Shown: positions 6,256 to 15,262 of the stretch, one piece after another | Layout of the letters: every line of letters begins with the position of its first letter | Numbering within the stretch: position 1 is the first letter of the stretch | Origin: a virus | IMG/VR virus record: IMGVR_UViG_3300048589_000249 | Coordinates: 1 to 21,883 of that record | Direction: 5' to 3' (one strand) | DNA length: 21,883 nt | Made by a program: the position numbers and the translations under genes | The notes under the pieces: model-generated | Database searches by the model: none | Told to the model about the DNA's origin: nothing | The model's input: the letters and a program-made list of their open reading frames with translations, nothing else

Positions 6256-6828
6256 ATGGCAGTTTTAAACTACATACCAAACGGTCCGGCCAATCTGCAA
6301 AGCATTTTCCCCTCAGTGGATTTTACAGAATTGGCTGAGTATTTTATTGAGTTAATGGCAACAGATGGCACCACAATGGTCGCCAGGAGTACGGTGAACG
6401 TGCTGCACAAGCGGTGCTCAGATACCGTGCGGATCCACTTTGTCAATGGTTGTGGTACAATGGATGCCATTGACTTTGATATACAGCAGCTGCAGCACCA
6501 GGTAAAGAGTGAAGAATTTGAAACCCCTGGCACCCATCCGCATGATTATACCCGTCACGGCATTCAGCGCTTTAATATCAAGGCCAATGATGTGTATGAG
6601 GGCGTGAACATTCTTTATGGTGAGGAACAGCAGGAATGGCTGGATGAACTCTTTGATAGCCCTATGGCCTGGATAGAACAAAGCAGCCCCTTCACGAATG
6701 AGCGCTTTTATCTACCAATTGTCATACTTGATAATGAGCGCCAGAAAATAAAGCCCAATGGCAGGTACCTGTATGAGGTCAAAATACAGTTTAAACTTTC
6801 TAATGAAGTAACCACAATCCGGAACTAA
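6256..6828 (+). CDS. Putative tail/baseplate protein, 190 aa
   Basis: The open frame extends back to 6121 inside the previous gene, but I start at ATG 6256, two bases after that gene's stop (MAVLNYIPNGPANLQSIFPS). The product is beta-rich, with a long strand-turn stretch in the middle (SDTVRIHFVNGCGTMDAIDF) and a C-terminal part ending YLYEVKIQFKLSNEVTTIRN. No enzyme motif is visible. Its stop overlaps the next start as TAATG. Being small, beta-rich and just before a 772-aa tail-tip candidate, it fits a distal-tail or baseplate adaptor, but I cannot assign a family. Confidence 0.5.
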   Translation: MAVLNYIPNGPANLQSIFPSVDFTELAEYFIELMATDGTTMVARSTVNVLHKRCSDTVRIHFVNGCGTMDAIDFDIQQLQHQVKSEEFETPGTHPHDYTRHGIQRFNIKANDVYEGVNILYGEEQQEWLDELFDSPMAWIEQSSPFTNERFYLPIVILDNERQKIKPNGRYLYEVKIQFKLSNEVTTIRN

Positions 6829-9146
6829 TGAGCCAAAAAAGCAAATATGTTCGCATAACCATAGACGGCCAGGAAATTGATATTGAGCAGACGGATGATC
6901 TGCCAATTGCAATCAGTTACCAGGTGGAGGACGTTAAGAACTTCCAGGAAAAAAGAAGCGCCAGCAGCCTGGATATCACCGTGCCTGCAACTACACTCAA
7001 CAGCAAATTGAGCAATGGGCTGCACAATCCGGACGTGCTGGACATGACGGAGGATAAGCGCTATTCAAAGCCTGTTCCTGCAGTAATTGAAGCCGGTGGG
7101 TATGAATTGCTGGTGGGCAAAGCATTCCGGAAGCGTGCCCGGCACCGCCGTAACCCCATAAGCTATGACTTTGACCTCTATGGTGATAATGCGGATTGGA
7201 TTATTTCTTTGCGGGAAACTACGCTGTTTGATGCACTGCAGCATGTCAATTTTTTGTTTACCAAAGAGGGCATCATTGACAGCTGGGCATTTGATGGCCG
7301 GGACCCTCAATTGCCGTATGTTTTTGCTCCTTTCCGGCATAGCCAAACTATGGATGAAGGGTATAGCAATTATGTGATGGACCCACCGCCAAAAGTGCTG
7401 GATTGGAGCATGTCACCACATTATATGCGGCCATCCCTTTCCATTTATTGGATATTGTACTGGGGCTTTAAGCTGGCAGGGTACAAAATAGAAAGCGACT
7501 TTTTTGAAACAGATTATTTCCGGCGTGCTGTGACGCCGTGGGTGTATGGTAGTTTTCTGTACAGTGATGGCACCCGGTTGGATAACCTGGATTTTCTGGC
7601 CAAAGCAGACAGGGCCGTGGTATTTGAGGATGATTTTGCAGAGCAATACATTGATTGTGAGGTAAGCAATGACAGCACGAATGGCGCCTTTGATAATAAT
7701 GGTTCCTATGTGTATGATGCAGTCAACCTGGCTATGAAGTGGACCTATTTGCCAGCGTACGACTATGGGAACCTGGATGCAACCTTTCACTTTCAGGCCA
7801 TTGTTGACACGACCGTGGCAGCGAATAGCCGGAGTGAATTACATATTCATTGGTTTAAAAACGGGGTTCAGTTTCGTGAAACGGAACTGGTTAATCTAAA
7901 TGCGCCTGTTATTGGGCGCCGTGATCAGGCCGGCACGGTAGAAGATTTTGCCAGCATAGCCGTGGTCCCGGGTGATGTTATCACCGCAAAGGTCCAGCTG
8001 TATATGTTCGCCAGCAGCCTGGGACGGGCCAATTTCTCTATTCAGGTGGTGGCATTTGAACTGGATTATTTTCGCATACCCCTGGGCGGGACCATTGACT
8101 TTAAAAACTACAATGGCCTGAAGAAACACAAGTTTCTGGACCTGCTGCGTGGTGTGACGGATGCCTTCAATTTAGAGTTTGGTACAGACAGTATTTCAAA
8201 AACCGTTCGCATAGAGCCTGCGCATGCGTATAGCTTAACCGGCAATTTGCCAGACCGGACGGGCTACTGGAATGGCCAGACCGTGGACTGGACATATAAG
8301 CAGGATTTAAGCAAGGACAGCGTGATTGAGTACCTGGATGAAGGAGAAAGGGAGTTGATTTTTTGCTTCAAAGAAGATAACCAGGATGGGCTTATCAAGA
8401 TGGTGCAGGACCGGTACAGTTTACGCCTGGCCAGTTCAAAGTACGTGCTTCCAGAAAGATACCAGGCTGGGAAAAAAGAATATGCAAACCGGTTTTTTAG
8501 TCCGACTATGCACTATCTGGTGCGCCAGTGGGAGCCAGCAGGTGAACCACCGTACATGGTAGCCATTGTCCCGGAAAACCGATCAGATACCAGTGGCCGT
8601 GAAGCGGATAACACCATACAGCCAAAGATGTGCTGGTATAAAGGCATTCAGCCCTATGGATGGGTATTTGATCAGGAAAAGCGTACAGACTTCCCCATGA
8701 TGTTTGCCGTCAATTACAACCTGGGCGGTGAAAATGACCCGGTGTTTAGTTACTGTGATGAAGCCATCCCAAACAGCACCGGAGGCTTCAATGTGGGCCG
8801 TGGCCTGCTGAAACGTTTTTTCTGGCAGCGCCTGGCCAATATGCGAAGGGGTATGATTTATAACACCTCACTCAAATTGAACAATTTTGACGTTTGCAAC
8901 CAGCGGCACCGGGAGTATAAGCTACTGGGTGGCCATAAGTGGGAACTCATTGCCATCAATAGCTATAAGCCATTAATGGAACAGTCAACGGACTGCGTGC
9001 TGCGTTATGTAGAGCCGTTGAGTATTGAAGACAAGGAAGCAACCTTCCCGAGTGATACCAGCGTGCTGGCAGATACATTGACCAGCAACAGCTTTGACCA
9101 AAAGTACAAGCCCCTTATTTGTTTAACCACTGATATACCTGCGTAA
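6828..9146 (+). CDS. Large putative tail-tip/baseplate protein, 772 aa
   Basis: The start is the ATG of a TAATG junction, and the stop makes another TAATG with the tape measure start. The N-terminus is beta-rich (KYVRITIDGQEIDIEQTDDL). The protein is rich in aromatic residues (Trp, Tyr, Phe) throughout, which is common in phage tail-tip and receptor-proximal proteins. The centre has repeated beta segments (SELHIHWFKNGVQFRETEL) with no Gly-rich or collagen-like repeats. The C-terminal part has FFWQRLANMRRGMIYNTSL. I see no peptidase, lysozyme or lyase motif. Placed directly before the tape measure rather than after it, it could be a distal tail or hub protein; the assignment is tentative. Confidence 0.5.
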   Translation: MSQKSKYVRITIDGQEIDIEQTDDLPIAISYQVEDVKNFQEKRSASSLDITVPATTLNSKLSNGLHNPDVLDMTEDKRYSKPVPAVIEAGGYELLVGKAFRKRARHRRNPISYDFDLYGDNADWIISLRETTLFDALQHVNFLFTKEGIIDSWAFDGRDPQLPYVFAPFRHSQTMDEGYSNYVMDPPPKVLDWSMSPHYMRPSLSIYWILYWGFKLAGYKIESDFFETDYFRRAVTPWVYGSFLYSDGTRLDNLDFLAKADRAVVFEDDFAEQYIDCEVSNDSTNGAFDNNGSYVYDAVNLAMKWTYLPAYDYGNLDATFHFQAIVDTTVAANSRSELHIHWFKNGVQFRETELVNLNAPVIGRRDQAGTVEDFASIAVVPGDVITAKVQLYMFASSLGRANFSIQVVAFELDYFRIPLGGTIDFKNYNGLKKHKFLDLLRGVTDAFNLEFGTDSISKTVRIEPAHAYSLTGNLPDRTGYWNGQTVDWTYKQDLSKDSVIEYLDEGERELIFCFKEDNQDGLIKMVQDRYSLRLASSKYVLPERYQAGKKEYANRFFSPTMHYLVRQWEPAGEPPYMVAIVPENRSDTSGREADNTIQPKMCWYKGIQPYGWVFDQEKRTDFPMMFAVNYNLGGENDPVFSYCDEAIPNSTGGFNVGRGLLKRFFWQRLANMRRGMIYNTSLKLNNFDVCNQRHREYKLLGGHKWELIAINSYKPLMEQSTDCVLRYVEPLSIEDKEATFPSDTSVLADTLTSNSFDQKYKPLICLTTDIPA

Positions 9147-11704
9147 TGGCACAATCACAACTGACAAAAATTTATGAACTGCGGTCCATTGGCTATGAGG
9201 AACTGCAAGGCCAGTTAACCAATATCAATACGGCATTTTCTGAGATCAGGAAAAATAAAGAAGCCCTGAATAAGATGGCCGGCAAAGGTAGCCGTACCAG
9301 TGAGGAACTGGAAAAGGAGCGCCAGGCTACGGAAAAGCTGCGAGTGGAGGAACAGGAATTGCGTAACCAGCGCTTGAAAATGCAGAATGAGGCCAAAGCA
9401 TGGGCACTGCTGCAGCAGCAGGAAAAGCAGCGCCTGCAGGAACAAGCCAGGTTTGCAAAAGTAGCTGCAGGCAGTTACAATGAATTGTACTTGCAGTACC
9501 GTGAATTGTACAAACTGGTGAAGGCTGCACCAGCTGGTGGCCAGGTGACTTTCCTGGGCAATACCCTGCAGTATGACCAGGCCATTAAAAAGCTGCAGGA
9601 GTTGGCAGCAGCAGAGCAAAATTTCCGGCGCCAGTTTCAGCGTGATGGCCTGCTGGTGGGAGAATATACCAGCGGTATCGTGCAGGCATTTAAGTCAATG
9701 GGGCTGGATGATCTGATAGGTGGCCAGATAACCAAAGCAAAAACCAGGTTGACAGACCTCAATTCAGAGTTTAATAAGCTGCAGCAGGAACTTTCTGAAA
9801 CCAAAGTGGCCGGTGATGGTAGCCTGCAGGCTATTGAACGCATGCTCATTGAAAACCGTAAGGAAGCCATTGCACTCACCCAGCAGGTAGGCAAATTAGA
9901 AGCAGAATTCAGGGGCACTGGTGATGTGGGTAATCAAATTACGGCCAGCCTGGCAGCTGGCTTCAAAGATGCTAAAAACCAGCTGAGTAATTTCGTGCTG
10001 GGGTATGTAGGTTTTCAGGCAGCCCTGGGCGGTGTACAGCGTGCCATTGACCTAAATGCAGAATTGTCCGATAAGTTTGTGGACCTGCAGCGGATTCTGG
10101 GTATTACGGAGGAAGCGACCGCCAAAGTGGTGAACAGCTTAAAGCAGATTGATTCCCGTACCTCATTGCAAGGGCTCACGGATATTGCCATCATAGCAGC
10201 GAAGGCCGGCGTGGCAGCGGAAGATATTGACGGGGTGACGGCTGCTATTGATCAGCTGGTACTGGTGGCCGGTAAGGAACTGGGTGACGTAGAAAAATCA
10301 ACGGAGAGCCTGGTAAAACTGGTGAACATCTTTTCGGAAGATGGCAAAGTAACAGGTGATGCCGTTCGTTCAATAGGTAACGGACTGGTGGAACTGGCCA
10401 ATGCTGGCGTGGCATCCGGTGGATTCCTGATTGATTTCTCCCAGCGTTTGGCAGGTGTGGCCGGGACGGCAAACATTAGCCTGGATTCTGTGCTGGGACT
10501 GGCTGCAGGATTTGAAGAACTGGGCCAATCCAGTGAAGTTTCCAGCGGCGCCGTGGTACAGGTATTAAGTAAGATCGGCCAGGACGTTCCAAAGTATGCA
10601 AAGCTGGCCGGCAAGTCCGTGGAGGAATTTACGCAAACCTTGCGAACAGCGCCTCAGGAAGCACTTTTGCAGCTGGCTGAGAACCTGGGCGGTAATGGTG
10701 GTGCCTTTGATGAACTGAGTAAAAACTTTGCAGATGCTGAGGCCCGTGGCATCCGGGTAATTCAAACCCTGGGTGTTTTGGGTGCGAATGCAGATACTTT
10801 CCGGGCAAAGATCAAACTGGCAGGCGGTGCCCTGGCAGATACCAATGCGATCGTTGACGGCGCCAACCAGAAACAGCAGACGTTTGGAGCAACCGTGGAT
10901 AAGATCAGGAAACAGTTTGAACTGCTGGGTAATAACAAAGCCGTGCAGGCGCTGATGCTGGCCGTAGCTGGTTCCATATCCTTGCTGATTGCCAACCTGC
11001 CTACATTGCTGGTATTATTGGGGGCACTCGCCGTGAATTGGGCTATCCAAAATGCAAACCTGCTTTTACTCAATGCTTCCATGATCGGGTATAACCTGCT
11101 CATTGCCCGTAACTACGTGCTGATGGGTTTGCTTACTCCTTTACTGGTAGCCCAAAAAATTGCATTGTTTCTGCTGAATGGAGCCTATACACTGGTGACG
11201 GCTGCAGCCAGTCGTTTCAATATTGTTATCGGTCGGACACCACTGGGGCTAATCTTAACAGGTATCACCTTGCTCACTGCTGCTACGGTGGCCTATGGTA
11301 ACTCATTAAATGCAGCCAGCAACCGACTGAGGGAACAAAACAGGCAGGCCCGGATAATGAATGAACTGCAGAATGAAGCCAGAAAATCCGTCACAGAAAC
11401 CATTGCAAAGGAGCAAACTTACCTCAGCATCATCCGGGATAATACCCTGGCGCTGGGTACCCGTCAACGGGCGCTGAATGAATTAATTGCACTTAACCCA
11501 GAATACCTGAAAGGCCTGACCCTGGAAAACATTGAAATGGATAAAGGGCGTGCTATTCTGGAAAAGTACAATGAGGCACTGTATGCGAAAGCCCTGGCTG
11601 AAGCTGCTGCAGCGAGATCATCCCGGGAGTTCCAAAAGCTGGTAAGCCTGCAGACACTTCAACAGGATGTGCAGTTCGCATTAAAAACCGGCAGAAACCA
11701 CTGA
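9146..11704 (+). CDS. Tape measure protein, N-terminal part (852 aa)
   Basis: A long coiled-coil N-terminus (residues about 10-150, rich in Glu, Gln, Lys, Leu) leads to a TP901-type tape measure core. The core includes RILGITEEATAKVVNSLK, GLTDIAIIAAKAGVAAED and the motif SIGNGLVELANAGVASGG at about residues 310-470. Several hydrophobic segments follow around residues 605-720 (VLLGALAVNWAI, LLTPLLVAQKIALFLL, ILTGITLLTAAT), as usual for proteins that line the tail and insert into the host envelope. The frame stops at 11702-11704, immediately after QFALKTGRNH, where the coiled-coil continuation is found in the +1 frame. It sets tail length and guides assembly. Confidence 0.85.
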   Translation: MAQSQLTKIYELRSIGYEELQGQLTNINTAFSEIRKNKEALNKMAGKGSRTSEELEKERQATEKLRVEEQELRNQRLKMQNEAKAWALLQQQEKQRLQEQARFAKVAAGSYNELYLQYRELYKLVKAAPAGGQVTFLGNTLQYDQAIKKLQELAAAEQNFRRQFQRDGLLVGEYTSGIVQAFKSMGLDDLIGGQITKAKTRLTDLNSEFNKLQQELSETKVAGDGSLQAIERMLIENRKEAIALTQQVGKLEAEFRGTGDVGNQITASLAAGFKDAKNQLSNFVLGYVGFQAALGGVQRAIDLNAELSDKFVDLQRILGITEEATAKVVNSLKQIDSRTSLQGLTDIAIIAAKAGVAAEDIDGVTAAIDQLVLVAGKELGDVEKSTESLVKLVNIFSEDGKVTGDAVRSIGNGLVELANAGVASGGFLIDFSQRLAGVAGTANISLDSVLGLAAGFEELGQSSEVSSGAVVQVLSKIGQDVPKYAKLAGKSVEEFTQTLRTAPQEALLQLAENLGGNGGAFDELSKNFADAEARGIRVIQTLGVLGANADTFRAKIKLAGGALADTNAIVDGANQKQQTFGATVDKIRKQFELLGNNKAVQALMLAVAGSISLLIANLPTLLVLLGALAVNWAIQNANLLLLNASMIGYNLLIARNYVLMGLLTPLLVAQKIALFLLNGAYTLVTAAASRFNIVIGRTPLGLILTGITLLTAATVAYGNSLNAASNRLREQNRQARIMNELQNEARKSVTETIAKEQTYLSIIRDNTLALGTRQRALNELIALNPEYLKGLTLENIEMDKGRAILEKYNEALYAKALAEAAAARSSREFQKLVSLQTLQQDVQFALKTGRNH

Positions 11705-13829
11705 CACCCCATTCCTTAACAGTTTATTCCTGGCAGCGGCCAAAGGTATAGGTGCCAGCCTGGACAATGTTAGCCAGCTGAGGGACTTGGATAAGATACT
11801 GCAGGCAAACATCAATGAGCAGCAGCAGATTGTCAATGATGTAGAGAAAAACAAACTGCTTATTGACAAAGCGCTGGGTAAGCCTACAACTGATAAAAAA
11901 ACCGGTGGCGGTAGAGTGGTGACGGATGAAGAAAAGAAAACGGGCAAGCGCCGGGCTGATCGGCTGGACGTTGATATACAAAACCAGTTTAAGGACATTG
12001 ATGCTTTGCGGGATGAAGCCCTGGCCAAAGAAAGACAGCGCCGGTTAAAGGATGAAATTGACGAGGAAACCTACCTGCGTAATATTCTGGTGATCAACCA
12101 GCAGGCGATCGATAAAAAGCTGGCCCTGCTGAAAGCCCGGAACAGTGAGGAACGTAAACAGTATGCAGAGTTGAGCCTTAATAGGATTGAGCAAGAGCAG
12201 GAAACCAATGAGGCCATTTTCAAGCTGCGTGAGCGTGCTGCCAGACAGCTGCTGGATGCAGAAACCTCCCAGGCAGAATCATCTGCGACTGTAAGCCTGC
12301 AGGATCCTAATCTTAGCAGCCAGGACCGTGCTGGGATTGAAGTAAGTAAAACGGAAGCCATACTGGCAGCCCAGGTGAAGTTCAATGAAACGATTGACCA
12401 GCTGGAAAAAGAGTTCACCCAGATAAGCCGGGAAAATGCTGACAAGCGCAAAGCGGCTATCCTGGCCATTGAAGCTGAACTGCGTGCTGATCGAATTGCC
12501 CTGGCTACCAGCCAGCTGCAGGATATTGACCGGGCTGAAAAGCGCCAGCTGACGGAGTACGAGATTTATTTCAGTAAAATACGCCAGGCCATTCTGGAAA
12601 ATGATGAATTGACGGAGGAACAGCGGAAGTTTAAGCTGGATGAAGTCAACCGTACTGAAACCCGTACCATACTTTCCGCTGAGTTGGCAAAGCTGAACAT
12701 TGAAGTAGCCAAAAAGAAACAGCTGCTGCAGCAAGGCTTAATCAGTCAGGATGAATACCTGGATGCTGTAAAGCGCCAGCAGCAAAAAGCGGAGGAACTG
12801 GCTGCAGATTATACACTGCCAGATGCACAGCGTCCGGAGATCAATGGCGTACAGGGTGCCCTGCAGATTGGAGTAAGAAAATTATCCGGCTTTAAAGCTG
12901 GCAGCAATGAGGATAAGATGCTGGCAGATGCCATCACAGCGTCATACAACCTGGCTACTGATGCAATGAACGGTTATTTTGATGCAGAGCGTTCACGGAT
13001 AGAGGATAGTTTGAGCTTGGCCATTGAACGGCTGGATATTGAGCAGGAACAGGTGATGAACCTAGCCAGCAGTAAAGCTGAACAGGAAGCTATTGAAAAG
13101 CAGTATGCAGCAAAGAAGCGGAAGCTGGAACAGGAAGCGTTTGAGAAAACAAAGGAAACCAAACGGAAGGAGGCAAAGATTGCTTTCTTGATGGAACTGG
13201 CCAATATCTGGTCCAGCGTGTGGTCCATTGGTAACCCTATTGTAGCTGCCATCATGGGGGCCGTGCTTTCAGGCCTGGCCATTGCCCGGTATGCCAATAC
13301 GGTGAGCCAGATCAATCAGCAAAAATTTGAATTCGGTGGTAAGCCAGGTGATGTGCCTACTCAGGGTGGTAAATTCGGTGGCCAACCTCATAGCAAGGGT
13401 GGCACCCCTTTCACCTTCAAAGGCCAGTCATACGAGGCTGAGGTAGATGAATTAGCGGTTATCCGTACCCGTAATGCACCGAAAAACCGGACGTATAATA
13501 TCAGCGGCACTCAAAGCCAGATAGCCAGCAAATTAAATGAACTGGGTGGTGGCGTGGCATTTGACCGTGGCGCCAGGCTGAACAAATTTGAGTATGGTGG
13601 CCAGGTAGGCGAGCGTCTGCAGGCACCGGTATTCGTTCCATCTGCAGTATCACTGAGTGATGCAGCAGGCAACCAGACAGCTGAGATATTGGACACCATG
13701 CGTGAGCAGGCAATGGCTATTCAAGCGGTATCTAACCAGGTTCGCACCCTGCAGGTAGTGCAGCGCACTTCCACCGTAACGGAAGCCCAGGACAAAGAAG
13801 TTAAGCAAATTAAAACAGGCACTTTATGA
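11685..13829 (+). CDS. Tape measure protein, C-terminal part in +1 frame
   Basis: The +1 frame opens at 11685, overlapping the end of the N-terminal frame, and continues as KPAETTDTPFLNSLFLAAAK and on through a long coiled coil to 13829. It has no in-frame ATG until 12918, several hundred codons in, so it cannot be an independent gene with an ordinary ATG start (a TTG exists at 11787). Near residues corresponding to 13190-13290 there is a hydrophobic segment (SVWSIGNPIVAAIMGAVL), then a glycine-rich C-terminus (KFGGQPHSKGGTPFTF) typical of tape measure ends. A +1 shift within 11685-11702 gives one protein of about 1560 aa. The junction sits at an A5 run (11683-11687). Either a one-base indel, a sequencing error or recoding explains it. 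Its stop overlaps the next start as ATGA. Confidence 0.8.
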   Translation, partial: KPAETTDTPFLNSLFLAAAKGIGASLDNVSQLRDLDKILQANINEQQQIVNDVEKNKLLIDKALGKPTTDKKTGGGRVVTDEEKKTGKRRADRLDVDIQNQFKDIDALRDEALAKERQRRLKDEIDEETYLRNILVINQQAIDKKLALLKARNSEERKQYAELSLNRIEQEQETNEAIFKLRERAARQLLDAETSQAESSATVSLQDPNLSSQDRAGIEVSKTEAILAAQVKFNETIDQLEKEFTQISRENADKRKAAILAIEAELRADRIALATSQLQDIDRAEKRQLTEYEIYFSKIRQAILENDELTEEQRKFKLDEVNRTETRTILSAELAKLNIEVAKKKQLLQQGLISQDEYLDAVKRQQQKAEELAADYTLPDAQRPEINGVQGALQIGVRKLSGFKAGSNEDKMLADAITASYNLATDAMNGYFDAERSRIEDSLSLAIERLDIEQEQVMNLASSKAEQEAIEKQYAAKKRKLEQEAFEKTKETKRKEAKIAFLMELANIWSSVWSIGNPIVAAIMGAVLSGLAIARYANTVSQINQQKFEFGGKPGDVPTQGGKFGGQPHSKGGTPFTFKGQSYEAEVDELAVIRTRNAPKNRTYNISGTQSQIASKLNELGGGVAFDRGARLNKFEYGGQVGERLQAPVFVPSAVSLSDAAGNQTAEILDTMREQAMAIQAVSNQVRTLQVVQRTSTVTEAQDKEVKQIKTGTL

Positions 13830-14050
13830 GTGATCAGAAAATGACCATACTGGACCGCCAGCTGCAGGAAATTGCCATGAGCAACTGGGCGCAATTTGTT
13901 GCCATCATTGGACCGGATGCTGTTAAAAGTGCGAAGGTGTGCCTGCTCAGGCAGAAACAAGCCAGCTATGCACAAATAAGTATCAAGCTGGGAGTGACGG
14001 AAAATCAAGCCCGGTATGCCTGCCAAAAATGTGAGGAAAAGGGGGTGTGA
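13826..14050 (+). CDS. Small helix-turn-helix protein, 74 aa
   Basis: The start ATG overlaps the tape measure stop as ATGA. Residues about 45-66 (ASYAQISIKLGVTENQARYA) read as a helix-turn-helix of the sigma region 4 / LuxR type, with a glycine-valine turn and a recognition helix TENQARYACQK. The rest is a helical N-terminus (ILDRQLQEIAMSNWAQFV). It is a plausible DNA-binding protein at the boundary of the tail and head modules. Just downstream are an inverted repeat and a promoter-like box, which suggests that it could regulate the head genes or itself. The structural setting also allows a non-DNA-binding virion role. Confidence 0.55.
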   Translation: MSDQKMTILDRQLQEIAMSNWAQFVAIIGPDAVKSAKVCLLRQKQASYAQISIKLGVTENQARYACQKCEEKGV

Positions 14051-14085
14051 ATTTTTTGCACCCTTTGAATTAAAATAATTAAAAA

Positions 14086-14109
14086 AGTATTAATTCAATA
14101 CTACATTTG
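14086..14109 (+). promoter_or_regulatory. Promoter-like box with overlapping inverted repeat
   Basis: TACATTTG at 14102-14109 is a full match to the Bacteroidota -7 consensus TAnnTTTG. AGTATT (14086-14091) and AATACT (14097-14102) form a perfect 6-bp inverted repeat with a 5-base spacer, whose right arm touches the box. No TTTG lies 19-21 bases upstream; the closest (14064-14067) is 34 bases away, so the promoter is incomplete or depends on an activator. The ATG at 14121 is only 11 bases downstream. Confidence 0.4.
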
Positions 14110-14120
14110 AATTGTCAACT

Positions 14121-15212
14121 ATGAAAAAGACACTACAAGTTTTCAATTTTGCAGTACGGAACCAGACTGATGATACGCTGGAAGTTCACATTGACGGCGA
14201 TATTGTGGACGCCAGTACCCAGGAAATTCTGCGGAACTGGTACGGTGACGAAACCAGCGTTTCATTCAAATCCTTACGGGACAAGCTGCTGGCCAGCAAT
14301 GCCAAAACCATCAACATCTATGTAAATAGTCCTGGTGGTCATGTGGGTGACGCAATGGCTATCCATGACCTGCTTAAAGACATGCAGGCCAAAGGGAAAA
14401 CTGTAAACACGGAAGGCCGTGGCATTATTGCGAGTGCTGCGACCTACATACTTATGGCTGGCAACAATCCAACCATGAGCGCTAACAGCTGGTTCATGAT
14501 CCACAATGTTAGCGGGGGAATTTACGGAGATGTGAACACCATTGAAAACTATTCCAAGACCCTGAGGAAATTCAATGATGCCGTCCGTGACTTCTACGCA
14601 TCGGCTACTGGTATGCGTAAGGAGGATATCACAAAGTACATGGATAACGAAACATGGTTCACTGCTAATGAAGCAAAGGAAAAGGGCTTCATTAAAAACG
14701 TCACCAGTGATGCTGTGTTCAATTCTGTTATCAAGCCAGAAAGCTGGCAGTTTTCCAATACCGCCGTCCTCAATGCCTACAATAAAGCCGTACAGGCGCC
14801 TATTCCGGAGGACGAAAACACCAAGTCTTTAATTAAAAATCAGTTTTCTGAAATGAAAAAGTTTTTTGAGCAGATGCTTAATGCCATTAAAGGCATCCAG
14901 CCTGCAAACACTGCCGAAGGTGGTGCCCCTGTTAATCTGGCTGAGCAAATTGCCAACACTATGCAACCTCATTTTGAGAGCCTGGCCACTGAAATTGAAA
15001 CCCAAATCAGCAACCAGGTGAGCCAGCAGCGTGAGCAACTGGTGAAGGACGTTACCACTGCAGTAACTGATTCATTTAAGGAAACCATCACCAACCTGCA
15101 GACTGCAAATGAGGACTTAAAAAAAGAACTCACTACGCTGAAGGGTGGTAAAACCCAAAGTGAAAACAAGGATGATAACACCAGAGCAATTGGTGGATTC
15201 CGTAAGGCTTAA
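14121..15212 (+). CDS. ClpP-type prohead protease with C-terminal scaffold-like region
   Basis: A TTG at 14112 would extend the frame by three codons, but ATG 14121 (MKKTLQVFNFAV) is the natural start, giving 363 aa. The N-terminal 200 residues have the ClpP/S49-like fold pattern: oxyanion segment SPGGHVGDA (about 70-78), nucleophile Ser105 in GRGIIASAATYI, His128 in WFMIHNVSGG, and Asp175 in KYMDNETWFTANEA, with family spacing. This fold in phage head modules processes the capsid or scaffold. The C-terminal 130 residues contain coiled-coil-like stretches (FKETITNLQTANEDLKKEL) and likely act as the scaffold, as known for fused protease-scaffolds. It is the first gene after the AT-rich gap and directly precedes the decoration-like and capsid genes. 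Confidence 0.85.
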   Translation: MKKTLQVFNFAVRNQTDDTLEVHIDGDIVDASTQEILRNWYGDETSVSFKSLRDKLLASNAKTINIYVNSPGGHVGDAMAIHDLLKDMQAKGKTVNTEGRGIIASAATYILMAGNNPTMSANSWFMIHNVSGGIYGDVNTIENYSKTLRKFNDAVRDFYASATGMRKEDITKYMDNETWFTANEAKEKGFIKNVTSDAVFNSVIKPESWQFSNTAVLNAYNKAVQAPIPEDENTKSLIKNQFSEMKKFFEQMLNAIKGIQPANTAEGGAPVNLAEQIANTMQPHFESLATEIETQISNQVSQQREQLVKDVTTAVTDSFKETITNLQTANEDLKKELTTLKGGKTQSENKDDNTRAIGGFRKA

Positions 15213-15262
15213 TTCATCCGTAATCCGTAACCCGAATTTTTAATCTGTAAATTTTTTTCCAA

